Below, one piece after another: positions 17,373 through 25,911 of a DNA stretch of 64,000 bases. The DNA lies in NCBI GenBank assembly GCA_900321965.1, contig ONYA01000003.1, forward strand, positions 62,001-126,000, given 5' to 3'. Position 1 is the first letter of the stretch; the number at the start of each line of letters is the position of its first letter. This DNA is from an uncultured Prevotellaceae bacterium (GTDB lineage Bacteria > Bacteroidota > Bacteroidia > Bacteroidales > Bacteroidaceae). Position numbers and translations under genes: made by a program. The notes under the pieces were generated by a model that was not told the DNA's origin, ran no database searches, and saw nothing but the letters and a program-made list of their open reading frames with translations.

Positions 17373-17401
17373 ATGCAAAATTTCGATTAAGCGAAAGAAA
17401 A

Positions 17402-19294
17402 TCAATTAAAATTACTTTCTACCACAACATCGGTATAAGAATTCGGATAGTTGTCACGCAAAACGTCAGGTGTGATACTACTATTGCCAAGGCCGCTGAC
17501 ACCCGAGACAACCAACTGGTAGAAATTGTTTCGGACGATGCCATATTGCATCGGTCCCATCCAGTCGGTCGGATTGTTACGATGACGTATCCAATAGGTA
17601 TAAAAAGTCTCGTAGACACCCATATTAAACATACACTGCTTGATACCGTATTGTTTCAGTTGGGCATCAGTATACTTTTCCAGTTCGTCGAGCATAAGAC
17701 CACTCGCCACGTTAACGGCCTGGATGGAGCCATAGAAATGATAATTATACAGATAAATGGTCTTGGGCCAATACTCAGGACGATACTCTTCCCGCAGTAC
17801 GCGCTGCGAACTGTCGTAAAGATAGACGAAGACGGGATTGACGGCGGCCTTAAAGACAATGCCGGGAGAATAGCCATTCTTCTGGCTGGTCTTGAAGGCC
17901 GTATTCTCAAGGACATAGGCATAACCATAGTTATCAGCGGAAGGTATGGAGGCGAACCCCTCGGTAGTGAAGTCGCCAAGCCACGATTTGTAATATTTGC
18001 GGAACAAGGCTGCATCGCTGGCATTAGCGGTTTTCTGGTAGAAGTAGGGATCAACGACATACTGCTCGCCCTCGTCGTAATAGTCGCCAAAATTACCAAA
18101 GATTGTGAACACTGGCTGTGGACCAAGTTCGTTCAGGCTGTCCTTATGCTGGAACAGATAATAGTGCTTATTCATATTTACCAGCTTGTAGTTGGTTATA
18201 TTGATATCAGCATATTTCCTTTGATTGTACATCAACTGGAAACTATTCTGTTTGACGCCAATCTGGAGTTTTGCCATCACACGCTCCAATTCTATAGTCA
18301 ACATATAGTCCATGTTAGCCCACGGTATCAGATTGACATTCAGCAGCGAGGTAGCACGACTGGTCATGACCGGGCCACTGTCAGGAATATTTGCCTCTAT
18401 GCCATCTTTATAGGTAATGCTGTCTACCATATTCAAAAAGGCATCCTCGCTGGCTACAACGTCAGGGAAATTCTGATAATTGGCCACAGCAAAAATATCG
18501 TACTTACCCACCTTTAGCCTGACGCGCTCAAAAAGGTAGGTGACATCGTATTGCTCATCGTAGAGCGTCTCCGCCTTTGTCAGGTCGGTGACCATTGCCT
18601 TGTCTACAAAGGTCTTGGTGAAAGCATCGAAAAACCACACTTCGAGACGGCTGACGGTATATTCGTTATGGAAATAATACTCATCGACAGTAGAGCCACG
18701 CGGTGTTTTCGACACTCGTAATTTCAACGACAGACAGACGGAATCCCGTGCTGCCGCGACAGTGCCCAATGTTTGCTGTAGCAGGGCGTCAAGCGTATCG
18801 TAGTCGGCAATCGGCGAATCGTCATAGGCGGCAAGCACCATTCCACTGCCGTCTATTACATAAGTACGGGGGATTGTTTTCTTGGCGAAACGATAATAGA
18901 GTTCTTTGTCGGCAGGAAGATAGAAAGGCATCGAGAGACCTGCCTGACGCCAATACGCCAGCAGTTCGTCTTTAGTCTGACTACGTGGTACGTTGAGTAT
19001 GGGCACACGTTCACCATATTGATCGTAGAGACGCTGCAATACCTGAAGCTCTCTCTGGCAATCGGGACACCCCGTATCGAAAAAGTTCAGGACAAAGATC
19101 CTTCCAGAGAGCGACGAGGAGGAAACCGTCCTGCCGTCAGCATCCGAGAGCGAGAAGTCTGGGATGCGGTCACCGACATTCACCAGCGACACTGACACTT
19201 CGCCGTCGTCATCGTCGTTGATGCAAGCCGACAACAGCACCACTGCAACAGACAGCAACAGGTGTAAGATATATGTCTTTCTGACTCGTTCCAA
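17402..19294 (-). CDS. Lipoprotein fusing a thioredoxin-like (TlpA/redoxin) domain to a fimbrillin-like domain
   Basis: A 630-residue lipoprotein: signal with lipobox LLSAC (Cys 25), then a redoxin/TlpA domain (about 35-175) with GDRIPDFSLSDADG, the active-site motif GCPDC (Cys 76 and Cys 79) and a TIPRTYVID cis-proline segment. Residues about 185-630 resemble the Mfa1 subunit of the same operon: both have 'VMTSRAT', 'ELERVMAKLQI/TLERVLARLDI', a YWIRH segment and 'FGIVRNN' followed by VSGLG near the end. This suggests a fimbrial tip or accessory subunit that carries a disulfide-active domain. Last gene of the fimbrial operon, 4 bp after the Mfa2 gene. Domain calls are good; the biological role is inference. 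Confidence 0.82.
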   Translation of the reverse strand: MERVRKTYILHLLLSVAVVLLSACINDDDDGEVSVSLVNVGDRIPDFSLSDADGRTVSSSSLSGRIFVLNFFDTGCPDCQRELQVLQRLYDQYGERVPILNVPRSQTKDELLAYWRQAGLSMPFYLPADKELYYRFAKKTIPRTYVIDGSGMVLAAYDDSPIADYDTLDALLQQTLGTVAAARDSVCLSLKLRVSKTPRGSTVDEYYFHNEYTVSRLEVWFFDAFTKTFVDKAMVTDLTKAETLYDEQYDVTYLFERVRLKVGKYDIFAVANYQNFPDVVASEDAFLNMVDSITYKDGIEANIPDSGPVMTSRATSLLNVNLIPWANMDYMLTIELERVMAKLQIGVKQNSFQLMYNQRKYADINITNYKLVNMNKHYYLFQHKDSLNELGPQPVFTIFGNFGDYYDEGEQYVVDPYFYQKTANASDAALFRKYYKSWLGDFTTEGFASIPSADNYGYAYVLENTAFKTSQKNGYSPGIVFKAAVNPVFVYLYDSSQRVLREEYRPEYWPKTIYLYNYHFYGSIQAVNVASGLMLDELEKYTDAQLKQYGIKQCMFNMGVYETFYTYWIRHRNNPTDWMGPMQYGIVRNNFYQLVVSGVSGLGNSSITPDVLRDNYPNSYTDVVVESNFN

Positions 19295-19298
19295 TGTC

Positions 19299-20294
19299 CT
19301 ATAACTTTACGTGGTTATTAGCTCTCAGTCTCCAGCTGTTCACCCGCAGCTCTAAGAGTCTGGTCAGATCTTCTGAGAAGAAGAACACGATTGTATAGAA
19401 ATCCTGCCTGTCAAGATACTCCTGAACAGAAACCTGGCGGCCTAAATTCGTGTAAAGAGATCCGACGGCACCGACGTATTCAGGAAGGGAGATATTGAAC
19501 AGCGTCTGATCGGTACTCTTCCTTTTGAGGGCGAGCCTGCAGTTGGTATCGCTCATCAGGCGTAGCGTCGTCAAGCTGTATCTGTAGCCATGAAGCTCGC
19601 CATATTCAGGATCGTCGAACGTAACATATTCTCCGTCAAATGGCTCATAGACAATCTCCTCGCCAGGCAGCAGCTGGTTGCGGGCATTGAGGGTTCCATT
19701 GGCAGAGATGACACTCATGGTGAAGTCGTCAGGGTCGATTGGCGTGTCCTCTGATATAGATACGACAAGACAAGCCAGCTGGTTGGTGTCTTTCATCATA
19801 TCGACATCATGTACAGCATACGAGTCGTCGTAATGGACGATAGGCAGATAGCCGTAATAGAGAGGAGGCAACTCACCGCTATAGTGGTTGCTGCCAGCGA
19901 GAGACAGCTGGAAGTCCTTCAATGTCTGTCTGTCGCCAGAAACGGCATACTCACTGCTGTCCAAACCGCTCCATAAGACGAACTGATAGTCTCCCTCGGC
20001 GAGTCCTTCCACCTTGACGAGGTGGTTATTGTCCTTCAGCATCTTCTGGCTGACATCGATGCGCCTGACATAGCGTCCTTCAGCGTCGTAGACATAGACG
20101 GAGACATCCTTAATGTATTTCTGTACCGCCTCAACATCCAGAATGTTATAGGTATAGTGCAGCCTGAGCCAGAAGCCGTAGGGACAGTCTTCCGTGTCGT
20201 CCTTCACCCATGTGCAGGACGTCATTGCCATGAAGCATACAACGGAAAACAGCAGCCTCAAAGCACGATATCGGTAAGGTCTCTTACAATCCAT
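19299..20294 (-). CDS. FimB/Mfa2 family fimbrial anchor lipoprotein
   Basis: A 331-aa lipoprotein (MAMTSC lipobox, Cys about 27) with the pattern of the FimB/Mfa2 family: DDTEDCPYGFWLRLHYTYN near the mature start, VYVYDAEGRYV, then a Ser/Thr-rich two-domain transthyretin-like body. Mfa2-type proteins anchor the fimbrial shaft in the outer membrane and limit its length. Its start lies 37 bp inside the Mfa1 gene, a larger overlap than usual; there is no later Met that would keep the signal peptide, so I keep this start. Part of the fimbrial operon. Confidence 0.85.
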   Translation of the reverse strand: MDCKRPYRYRALRLLFSVVCFMAMTSCTWVKDDTEDCPYGFWLRLHYTYNILDVEAVQKYIKDVSVYVYDAEGRYVRRIDVSQKMLKDNNHLVKVEGLAEGDYQFVLWSGLDSSEYAVSGDRQTLKDFQLSLAGSNHYSGELPPLYYGYLPIVHYDDSYAVHDVDMMKDTNQLACLVVSISEDTPIDPDDFTMSVISANGTLNARNQLLPGEEIVYEPFDGEYVTFDDPEYGELHGYRYSLTTLRLMSDTNCRLALKRKSTDQTLFNISLPEYVGAVGSLYTNLGRQVSVQEYLDRQDFYTIVFFFSEDLTRLLELRVNSWRLRANNHVKL

Positions 20295-21760
20295 GGTTTA
20301 ACACTAAGCATAACCTTCAAGAATGTTTCTCCCTCATCAGGAATATCGGGATTAATTACCGGATCCTGATAGCCGAGGCCTGACACATTGGTAACAAGCA
20401 TACGGTAGAGATTGTTACGTACGATACCAAATTCCATCACGCCCATCTCCGTGTCCTTAAAGTTGTCCAAATGACGGATCCAATAGATGTAATAACAGCG
20501 ATAGCCATCGTCGCTCTTCTCAAACTTACGTGTCTGGAGAGTCTCGAAGTCGGCGCTTGTGACAGACGCTAAGCCAGCTGCCGCTGCCAATGCCTCTGGA
20601 GAATCATAGAAATTGTAATTATAGTAGTAGAGCACCTCAGGATAGTTGCTCTTGTCGGTCACAAGTACCAGCTCGCCGCCTGAGGCGAGATGGTAAACGT
20701 TGTTGTTGGGCTCTAAGGTTGCCCTGAAAAAAACGCCTGTGCTGTAACCGTTCTTTTGGGCAGGAGCCAAAGCGCAGTTCTCCAGGCAATAGACCGTAGT
20801 GTACTGAGGCTGGTCGACAACAGGCTTGAACGGTGTCCATGTCACAGCTCTTGGATTAGCATAGTCGCCGAGGAAATTCACATAATACTTGTCTGCATTG
20901 TTATAGTCTGCCGCATTGATTTTCTTCTTGAAGAAATAGGGGTCAATGACATAACCGTTGACGTCACTCACATTGCCGAAATTCTCACTGATTTTCCACT
21001 CCGGCTCTGTCAGATTGCTCAACACGGCAGTATGGCGGAAAGAGTAGTAATACTTGGGCAGGTTGACGATATAGTAGCCGTCAAGGGTTACGGATGCGTA
21101 TTTCCGGCCATTGGTCTCAGTCAACGGGAACGACTCTGCACTCTTGGCAATGTCAAGTCGGGCGAGGACACGTTCCAAGGTGATGCCAATCACGTTGTCG
21201 GCATATCCCTGGCGCTTGACGATGACAGTTCCCAGGTTCTCCGTAGCGCGGTTTGTCATCACGATGCCGCCAGAGACGTTGTCGACGATACCTCTGACGT
21301 ATGTCATACTGTCGACATCTGCCAGGAATTCCATTTCCGTTTCCTTGTTGATCTGACGGTCGGTATTGGCGGTGACGAAGATATCAAACGTACCCTGCGG
21401 CACAGCCACATGTTCTGACTCATAGATGATATTGCCGTTGGCGTCACTGCCCGTACGTGTCAGATTCGTTATCAGGACACTCTTAGCAAAGAGTTTAGTG
21501 CTGGTGTCGTAGAAATACACCCTGACCTTGTTCACCTGATACTCTTCAACCGTCCCTTGCACATGAACGTAACTATCTTCTGCACTGCGCGTTGTCGGCG
21601 AGGACGAGACGCAGGTTGTCAGGCGGAACACGACTTGTGATGTTTCTTGCTCCGTTGCTTCGCGTGTTTCGTTATCACTGATGTCGTCACTCTGACTGCA
21701 ACCGCATAAGACAGCTCCGGCCAATAACCATACACAAATTGTTTTGAATGAATATACCAT
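20258..21760 (-). CDS. Mfa1 family fimbrial major subunit
   Basis: A 500-aa lipoprotein precursor (AGAVLCGC lipobox, Cys about 20) of the Mfa1/P_gingi fimbrillin family: KVRVYFYDTSTKLF near the N-terminal domain, GIVMTNRATENLGTV, ITLERVLARLDIAKS, and the C-terminal YYIYWIRHLDN ... FGIVRNNLYRMLVTNVSGLG. In related bacteria the lipidated precursor is exported, cleaved after an Arg in the N-terminal domain by a surface protease and polymerised by strand exchange. No such protease gene is next to the operon. It lies 20 bp after the DUF3868/OmpA gene. Confidence 0.87.
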   Translation of the reverse strand: MVYSFKTICVWLLAGAVLCGCSQSDDISDNETREATEQETSQVVFRLTTCVSSSPTTRSAEDSYVHVQGTVEEYQVNKVRVYFYDTSTKLFAKSVLITNLTRTGSDANGNIIYESEHVAVPQGTFDIFVTANTDRQINKETEMEFLADVDSMTYVRGIVDNVSGGIVMTNRATENLGTVIVKRQGYADNVIGITLERVLARLDIAKSAESFPLTETNGRKYASVTLDGYYIVNLPKYYYSFRHTAVLSNLTEPEWKISENFGNVSDVNGYVIDPYFFKKKINAADYNNADKYYVNFLGDYANPRAVTWTPFKPVVDQPQYTTVYCLENCALAPAQKNGYSTGVFFRATLEPNNNVYHLASGGELVLVTDKSNYPEVLYYYNYNFYDSPEALAAAAGLASVTSADFETLQTRKFEKSDDGYRCYYIYWIRHLDNFKDTEMGVMEFGIVRNNLYRMLVTNVSGLGYQDPVINPDIPDEGETFLKVMLSVKPWIVRDLTDIVL

Positions 21761-21780
21761 AGTTTTTTCTGTATGAGTTT

Positions 21781-23214
21781 CTATTTCTCTGGTTTCAGTT
21801 TAGCAAATTCCTGAAGCTGGCGTCCGGCCTGCTTCACACCTCTCTTTTCAGCCTGCTCCACGAGACGGATGGCTGTTGTCAGGTCTCCCTTCATATAAGC
21901 CACCAGACCTTGGTCCATCGTCTTCTCCGGACAGTCGTTCACCTTGCTCAGATAACCGGCTGCCTCGTCGGCATCGCCTTTCTTGATAGCGAGACAGGCC
22001 ATCGTGAGATTGATATACGAATCATTGGGATAGAGCATATAGGCCTTGCGTATGATGGAGTAATACTTCTCACGGTCATTGGCATATTTGTCTGCCAGTC
22101 TGTATATCTCGTTCAGATTGAGATTGACGGGACGAGTCTCGAACACACGCTCCGACTCCTCAAGAGTGAATGGTCTCACCGTATACACAACGGTGTAATT
22201 CGTGTTACGCAGCGAGGGGAACACATTTCGGAGCACATACATAAATCCTTCCGATGCTTCCTTACGCATCTTCCGTTCCTTTTCGTCAGCAGAGAGATTG
22301 CTTTTAGCAATATTCAGCAGTTGGCTGTACTGCGGTATGTCGGAATGGCTATTGAGATACTTTAAGAAACCATCCCAGTTTTCACCCTTGCCGCTGGCCT
22401 CAATATGGATGCCTTTGGCAATCTGCGTCGCCAGCAGGTAGTTCTTCAGTGCCTCTGTTCGTTTCTCGCTGAGCATGACATTGCGGTCATAAGGCCCTTC
22501 TGGCGATGCGAAGCCCTCGATGGTCATCTTGCGGATTGTGACGTCGGAGTCGTTCTTCACCAAATTGACGGAGTTGTGTATCTTCTGCAGTTCCGCAGGG
22601 TTAGTCATGTAGTCGGGCTTAATATCCCATTTGTTAACCTCGAAACACAGGAATGCCGACCCGCTTTCTTCGCGCACCTTGACGGAATGGTCGGCTGGCG
22701 GCAATAGCAAAACCGGGAAAAGCTCTATGACGAGGGGAGATTTCCTGGCAAAGGAGGCTACAGTCTGTTCGCCTCTGTCTGTCAAGTCATTACAGGCACA
22801 ACTTTGCTTTCGTAGCTTCAGCACGGCGTTATCCATCCATGATTCATACTTCACCGTCCGGATATAGTCTATGTCTAAGTTCTTCCCCTTCTTCTTGCGA
22901 AAAGCAAGTGCTTCCGGGTACTCATTCTTCAGACTACGTTCAAAGTAAATCTGCTGGTTGCGGCTGTTGATGAAAATCATTGGAAGCTCAACATTCCGGA
23001 GCGTCACCGTATCTTCCAGTACAGGCACAAGCACCACCGACTGCATCGCAGGCACATCCTGTATCGCCGTGATATGGAGCGATGCCACCACATTGCTGTC
23101 AACCACAGCCAAAGCTGCACGATTGATTTTCATGACATAGTCATAAGCTGCCATTGCAGGCAGATGGACTGCCAACAGCAGAAGTAGTATATATCTGTTC
23201 AACTTACGGTTCAT
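21781..23214 (-). CDS. DUF3868 and OmpA-like domain protein of the fimbrial operon
   Basis: A 477-aa secreted protein: signal peptide (1-22), an N-terminal DUF3868 region (about 25-180, NVELPMIFINSRNQQIYFERSL), an OmpA-like peptidoglycan-binding region (about 220-330) with IEGFASPEGPYDRNVMLSEKRTEALKNYL-type sequence split around residue 240, and C-terminal TPR-like helices (about 380-477). Proteins of this type sit with DUF3575 proteins at the head of Bacteroidota fimbrial operons and may secure the fimbrial base to the cell wall. It is 5 bp from the previous gene and 20 bp from the Mfa1 gene. Confidence 0.82.
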   Translation of the reverse strand: MNRKLNRYILLLLLAVHLPAMAAYDYVMKINRAALAVVDSNVVASLHITAIQDVPAMQSVVLVPVLEDTVTLRNVELPMIFINSRNQQIYFERSLKNEYPEALAFRKKKGKNLDIDYIRTVKYESWMDNAVLKLRKQSCACNDLTDRGEQTVASFARKSPLVIELFPVLLLPPADHSVKVREESGSAFLCFEVNKWDIKPDYMTNPAELQKIHNSVNLVKNDSDVTIRKMTIEGFASPEGPYDRNVMLSEKRTEALKNYLLATQIAKGIHIEASGKGENWDGFLKYLNSHSDIPQYSQLLNIAKSNLSADEKERKMRKEASEGFMYVLRNVFPSLRNTNYTVVYTVRPFTLEESERVFETRPVNLNLNEIYRLADKYANDREKYYSIIRKAYMLYPNDSYINLTMACLAIKKGDADEAAGYLSKVNDCPEKTMDQGLVAYMKGDLTTAIRLVEQAEKRGVKQAGRQLQEFAKLKPEK

Positions 23215-23219
23215 ACTAT

Positions 23220-23795
23220 TTAAAAGACATATATGAGACTAAGACCCAGTTTGGAGACACCCACATAATGGTATACGCCGTCATCCTTCTGAGCGCCACA
23301 AACCTCACAATTAAACTTTTGATAATTAATATAGGTATAGCCAACTCCCACCTCTGCGCCAAGGTTCCAATGCTTGGCTAAAGCATATTCATAGCCGACG
23401 CCCATACCGCCGCCCAGCAGCCAACCTTCGTAGCGGTAGGGCTTCAGTCCCTTCAGCAAACCGAAGCAGATGTCTTGATTACCCAGATTAAATTCGCCGC
23501 CATGCACATAAGGGCCGTAGAAGAAACCATTCATTACCTGACAAGGCCATATACGGAACTGCCCCTGAATCAGCCAGTGCTTATGCACATGATCATCACT
23601 CCTTTTCCATGGGCGGATGCTGCCGTATGCCTCTGCTGACGTCATTTTCGAGAGGGGTACTTCAACGCCGGCGGACAGAGCCCCAGCCATATCAAACAAC
23701 AGATTATTGTTGATGGCAATATTTTGTGCATGAGTCAAGTGACCCAGCATTAGCATTACCGCTACGACAACCGTTTTAGTCAGACTTCTTGACAT
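23220..23795 (-). CDS. DUF3575 outer-membrane protein, first gene of the fimbrial operon
   Basis: A 191-aa protein with a signal peptide (1-23, ending LTHAQ) and the DUF3575 pattern: NNLLFDMAGALSAGVEVPLS near the start, WLIQGQFRIWP, GPYVHGGEFNLG, then GYEYALAKHWNLGAEVGVGYTYI and a final aromatic residue (LSLIYVF) typical of outer-membrane beta barrels. Likely an eight-stranded barrel at the base of the fimbria. A promoter lies about 45 bp upstream. Confidence 0.85.
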   Translation of the reverse strand: MSRSLTKTVVVAVMLMLGHLTHAQNIAINNNLLFDMAGALSAGVEVPLSKMTSAEAYGSIRPWKRSDDHVHKHWLIQGQFRIWPCQVMNGFFYGPYVHGGEFNLGNQDICFGLLKGLKPYRYEGWLLGGGMGVGYEYALAKHWNLGAEVGVGYTYINYQKFNCEVCGAQKDDGVYHYVGVSKLGLSLIYVF

Positions 23796-23838
23796 CTTTA
23801 AAATTGACCTTAAAACTTAAGTATTCTGTTTTATATGA

Positions 23839-23871
23839 CAAAATTACACAAAAAGAACCAAAAAACGCAAA
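23839..23871 (-). promoter_or_regulatory. Promoter of the fimbrial operon
   Basis: Minus strand: TTTG (23871-23868), 21-bp spacer, TAATTTTG (23846-23839), 43 bp before the DUF3575 start. No invertible repeat pair flanks it, so there is no sign of phase-variable inversion. Confidence 0.65.
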
Positions 23872-23966
23872 CTTCTGGTGTTAAAAAGTAATAAAAAATA
23901 TCTTTTTGCTATCATTAAACTATTTGGGGAAAGACACGTCTAATACAAAACAAACATACAAAACTA

Positions 23967-25886
23967 ATGAAAAAGAAATTGTTTCTTTCTATTGGGCTGG
24001 CCGTAACAATGACCTTGCAGATAAATGCCCAGACCAATTATGACTACTCTAAACTTAGTCGCGAACACCTCAACCGTGGCGTCGTGGCCGTCAAGACCGG
24101 CGACGGCAAGGTGGCTGTCAGCTGGCGTACACTAAAGAGTGACCCGAAGGGACAGACGTACGACGTCTACAGGAACGGGAAGAAGCTGAATGCCAAGCCA
24201 CTAAAGACCGGCGGTACGTTCTTCGTTGACAATCAGCCATTGAAGGAGGACGCCACCTACGAAGTACGCGGTGGCGGCAAGAACGGTTCTTTCACCCTCA
24301 AGGGCAATGCCCCCGTCGGCTATCTGCCCATCGCTATCCAGAAGCCGGAGGGCGGCAAGGTGCCGATGATGCAGCAGGTTCAACGGTCGGGCAACAACGC
24401 CCGACGCAGTTTCCGCAACTGGCGCGATGAAGGTTTCTACGAATACACGGCCAATGATGCCTCCGTGGGCGACGTCGACGGTGACGGACAGTACGAGATA
24501 TTCCTGAAGTGGGAGCCTACCAACGCCCGCGACAACTCGCACGACGGCTATACCGGCCCCGTGCTCATCGACTGCTATCGTCTTGACGGCACGCATCTGT
24601 GGCGCGTCAATCTTGGTCGGAACATCCGTGCCGGTGCCCATTACACGCAGTTTATGGTCTACGACTTCAATGGTGACGGACGGGCTGAAATGATGGTGAA
24701 GACGGCAGACGGCACTATTGACGGCGAGGGCACCGTCATTGGCGACAGTGCCGTCGACTACAGAAACAGTGTCGGACGCATCCTCGACGGGCCGGAGTAC
24801 CTGAGTGTGTTCGACGGACTGACAGGCCGCGTACTCGACAGCAAGCCATACATCGCCGAACGTGGCGATGTCTCAGCCTGGGGCGACAAGAATGGCAATC
24901 GCTCTGACCGGTTCTTAGCAGCCGTGGGGTACTTGGACGGGAAACGTCCAAGCGCCATCTTCTGTCGCGGCTACTACACACGTTCCGTGCTGTGCGCCTG
25001 GAACTGGGACGGCAAGAAGCTGACGACCAACTGGGTCTTCGACACGAATGCACCGGGATGGCATAGCTACGCCGGACAGGGCAACCACAACCTCCGCGTG
25101 GCCGACGTCGACGGTGACGGTTGCGACGAGATCACTTACGGTTCGATGTGCGTCGACCACGACAGCCGAGGTCTTTACAACACAGGCATGGGCCACGGCG
25201 ACGCCATCCACCTCATTGCCGACCCGAAAGACAACAAGCTCTATATCTGGGACTGTCACGAAAACCGTCGCGACGGCTCCGACCTGAGAAATGCCCGCAC
25301 AGGCAAAGTCGTTTTCCAGGTGAAATCGAGAACAGATGTCGGCCGCTGTATGGCTGCAGATATCGACCCCACGAATCCCGGTTGCGAGATGTGGAGTGCC
25401 GACAGCCACGGCATACGTAATATGAAAGGTGAAGTGATTAACGCAGCTAAGGATTCCGACGATCCGCAACACAATAACTATTTAGTCATGAACGGACGCT
25501 GGCTCTCCATGAACTTTGGTATCTGGTGGGACGGCGACCTGCTACGCGAACTGCTCGACCGCTCAACGGTTTCGAAGTACGACTGGAGGAACCGCCAGAT
25601 TGTTGACCTGCAGAAGTTCGACGGCTCGTTCAACAACGGCACGAAGTCGAATCCCTGTCTCAGTGCTGATATCCTCGGCGACTGGCGCGAAGAGGTGCTC
25701 ATCCGCAACCGCGAATCCACAGAGCTGCGCCTCTATGTCACCACCATCCCCACCGACTATCGCATCGACTGTCTGATGGAGGACATCCCTTACCGCCTCA
25801 GCGTGGCCACCCAGAACGTAGCTTATAACCAACCATCGGAGCTCGGCTACTACATCGGCCCCGACCGCACGGACTACCTGAAATAG
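23967..25886 (+). CDS. Rhamnogalacturonan lyase, polysaccharide lyase family 11
   Basis: A 639-aa secreted enzyme (signal peptide 1-21, INAQ) of family PL11, which cleaves the rhamnogalacturonan I backbone by beta-elimination. It has the family's typical start (LNRGVVAVKTGDGKVAVSWR), and an eight-bladed propeller with calcium-type loops DVDGDGQYE, DFNGDGRAE and DVDGDGCDE, plus GSMCVDHDSRGLYNTGMGHGD and GDWREEVLIRN. The start is at 23967; a -7-like TATCTTTTTG lies about 65 bp upstream but is imperfect. No C-terminal sorting tail is present, unlike the large PL11 protein at 58864-63468. It converges on the GH28 gene with a 25-bp gap. Confidence 0.93.
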   Translation: MKKKLFLSIGLAVTMTLQINAQTNYDYSKLSREHLNRGVVAVKTGDGKVAVSWRTLKSDPKGQTYDVYRNGKKLNAKPLKTGGTFFVDNQPLKEDATYEVRGGGKNGSFTLKGNAPVGYLPIAIQKPEGGKVPMMQQVQRSGNNARRSFRNWRDEGFYEYTANDASVGDVDGDGQYEIFLKWEPTNARDNSHDGYTGPVLIDCYRLDGTHLWRVNLGRNIRAGAHYTQFMVYDFNGDGRAEMMVKTADGTIDGEGTVIGDSAVDYRNSVGRILDGPEYLSVFDGLTGRVLDSKPYIAERGDVSAWGDKNGNRSDRFLAAVGYLDGKRPSAIFCRGYYTRSVLCAWNWDGKKLTTNWVFDTNAPGWHSYAGQGNHNLRVADVDGDGCDEITYGSMCVDHDSRGLYNTGMGHGDAIHLIADPKDNKLYIWDCHENRRDGSDLRNARTGKVVFQVKSRTDVGRCMAADIDPTNPGCEMWSADSHGIRNMKGEVINAAKDSDDPQHNNYLVMNGRWLSMNFGIWWDGDLLRELLDRSTVSKYDWRNRQIVDLQKFDGSFNNGTKSNPCLSADILGDWREEVLIRNRESTELRLYVTTIPTDYRIDCLMEDIPYRLSVATQNVAYNQPSELGYYIGPDRTDYLK

Positions 25887-25911
25887 CCGAAATCCTTTTT
25901 ACGTTCGTCTC

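Noticed and set aside
16886..18517. 543-aa open frame opposite hflX and the redoxin-fimbrillin gene
   Set aside because: Crosses the hflX promoter and two supported genes; no domain.
23796..23966. Invertible promoter for the fimbrial operon
   Set aside because: No inverted repeat pair flanks the promoter and no recombinase gene is in the window.
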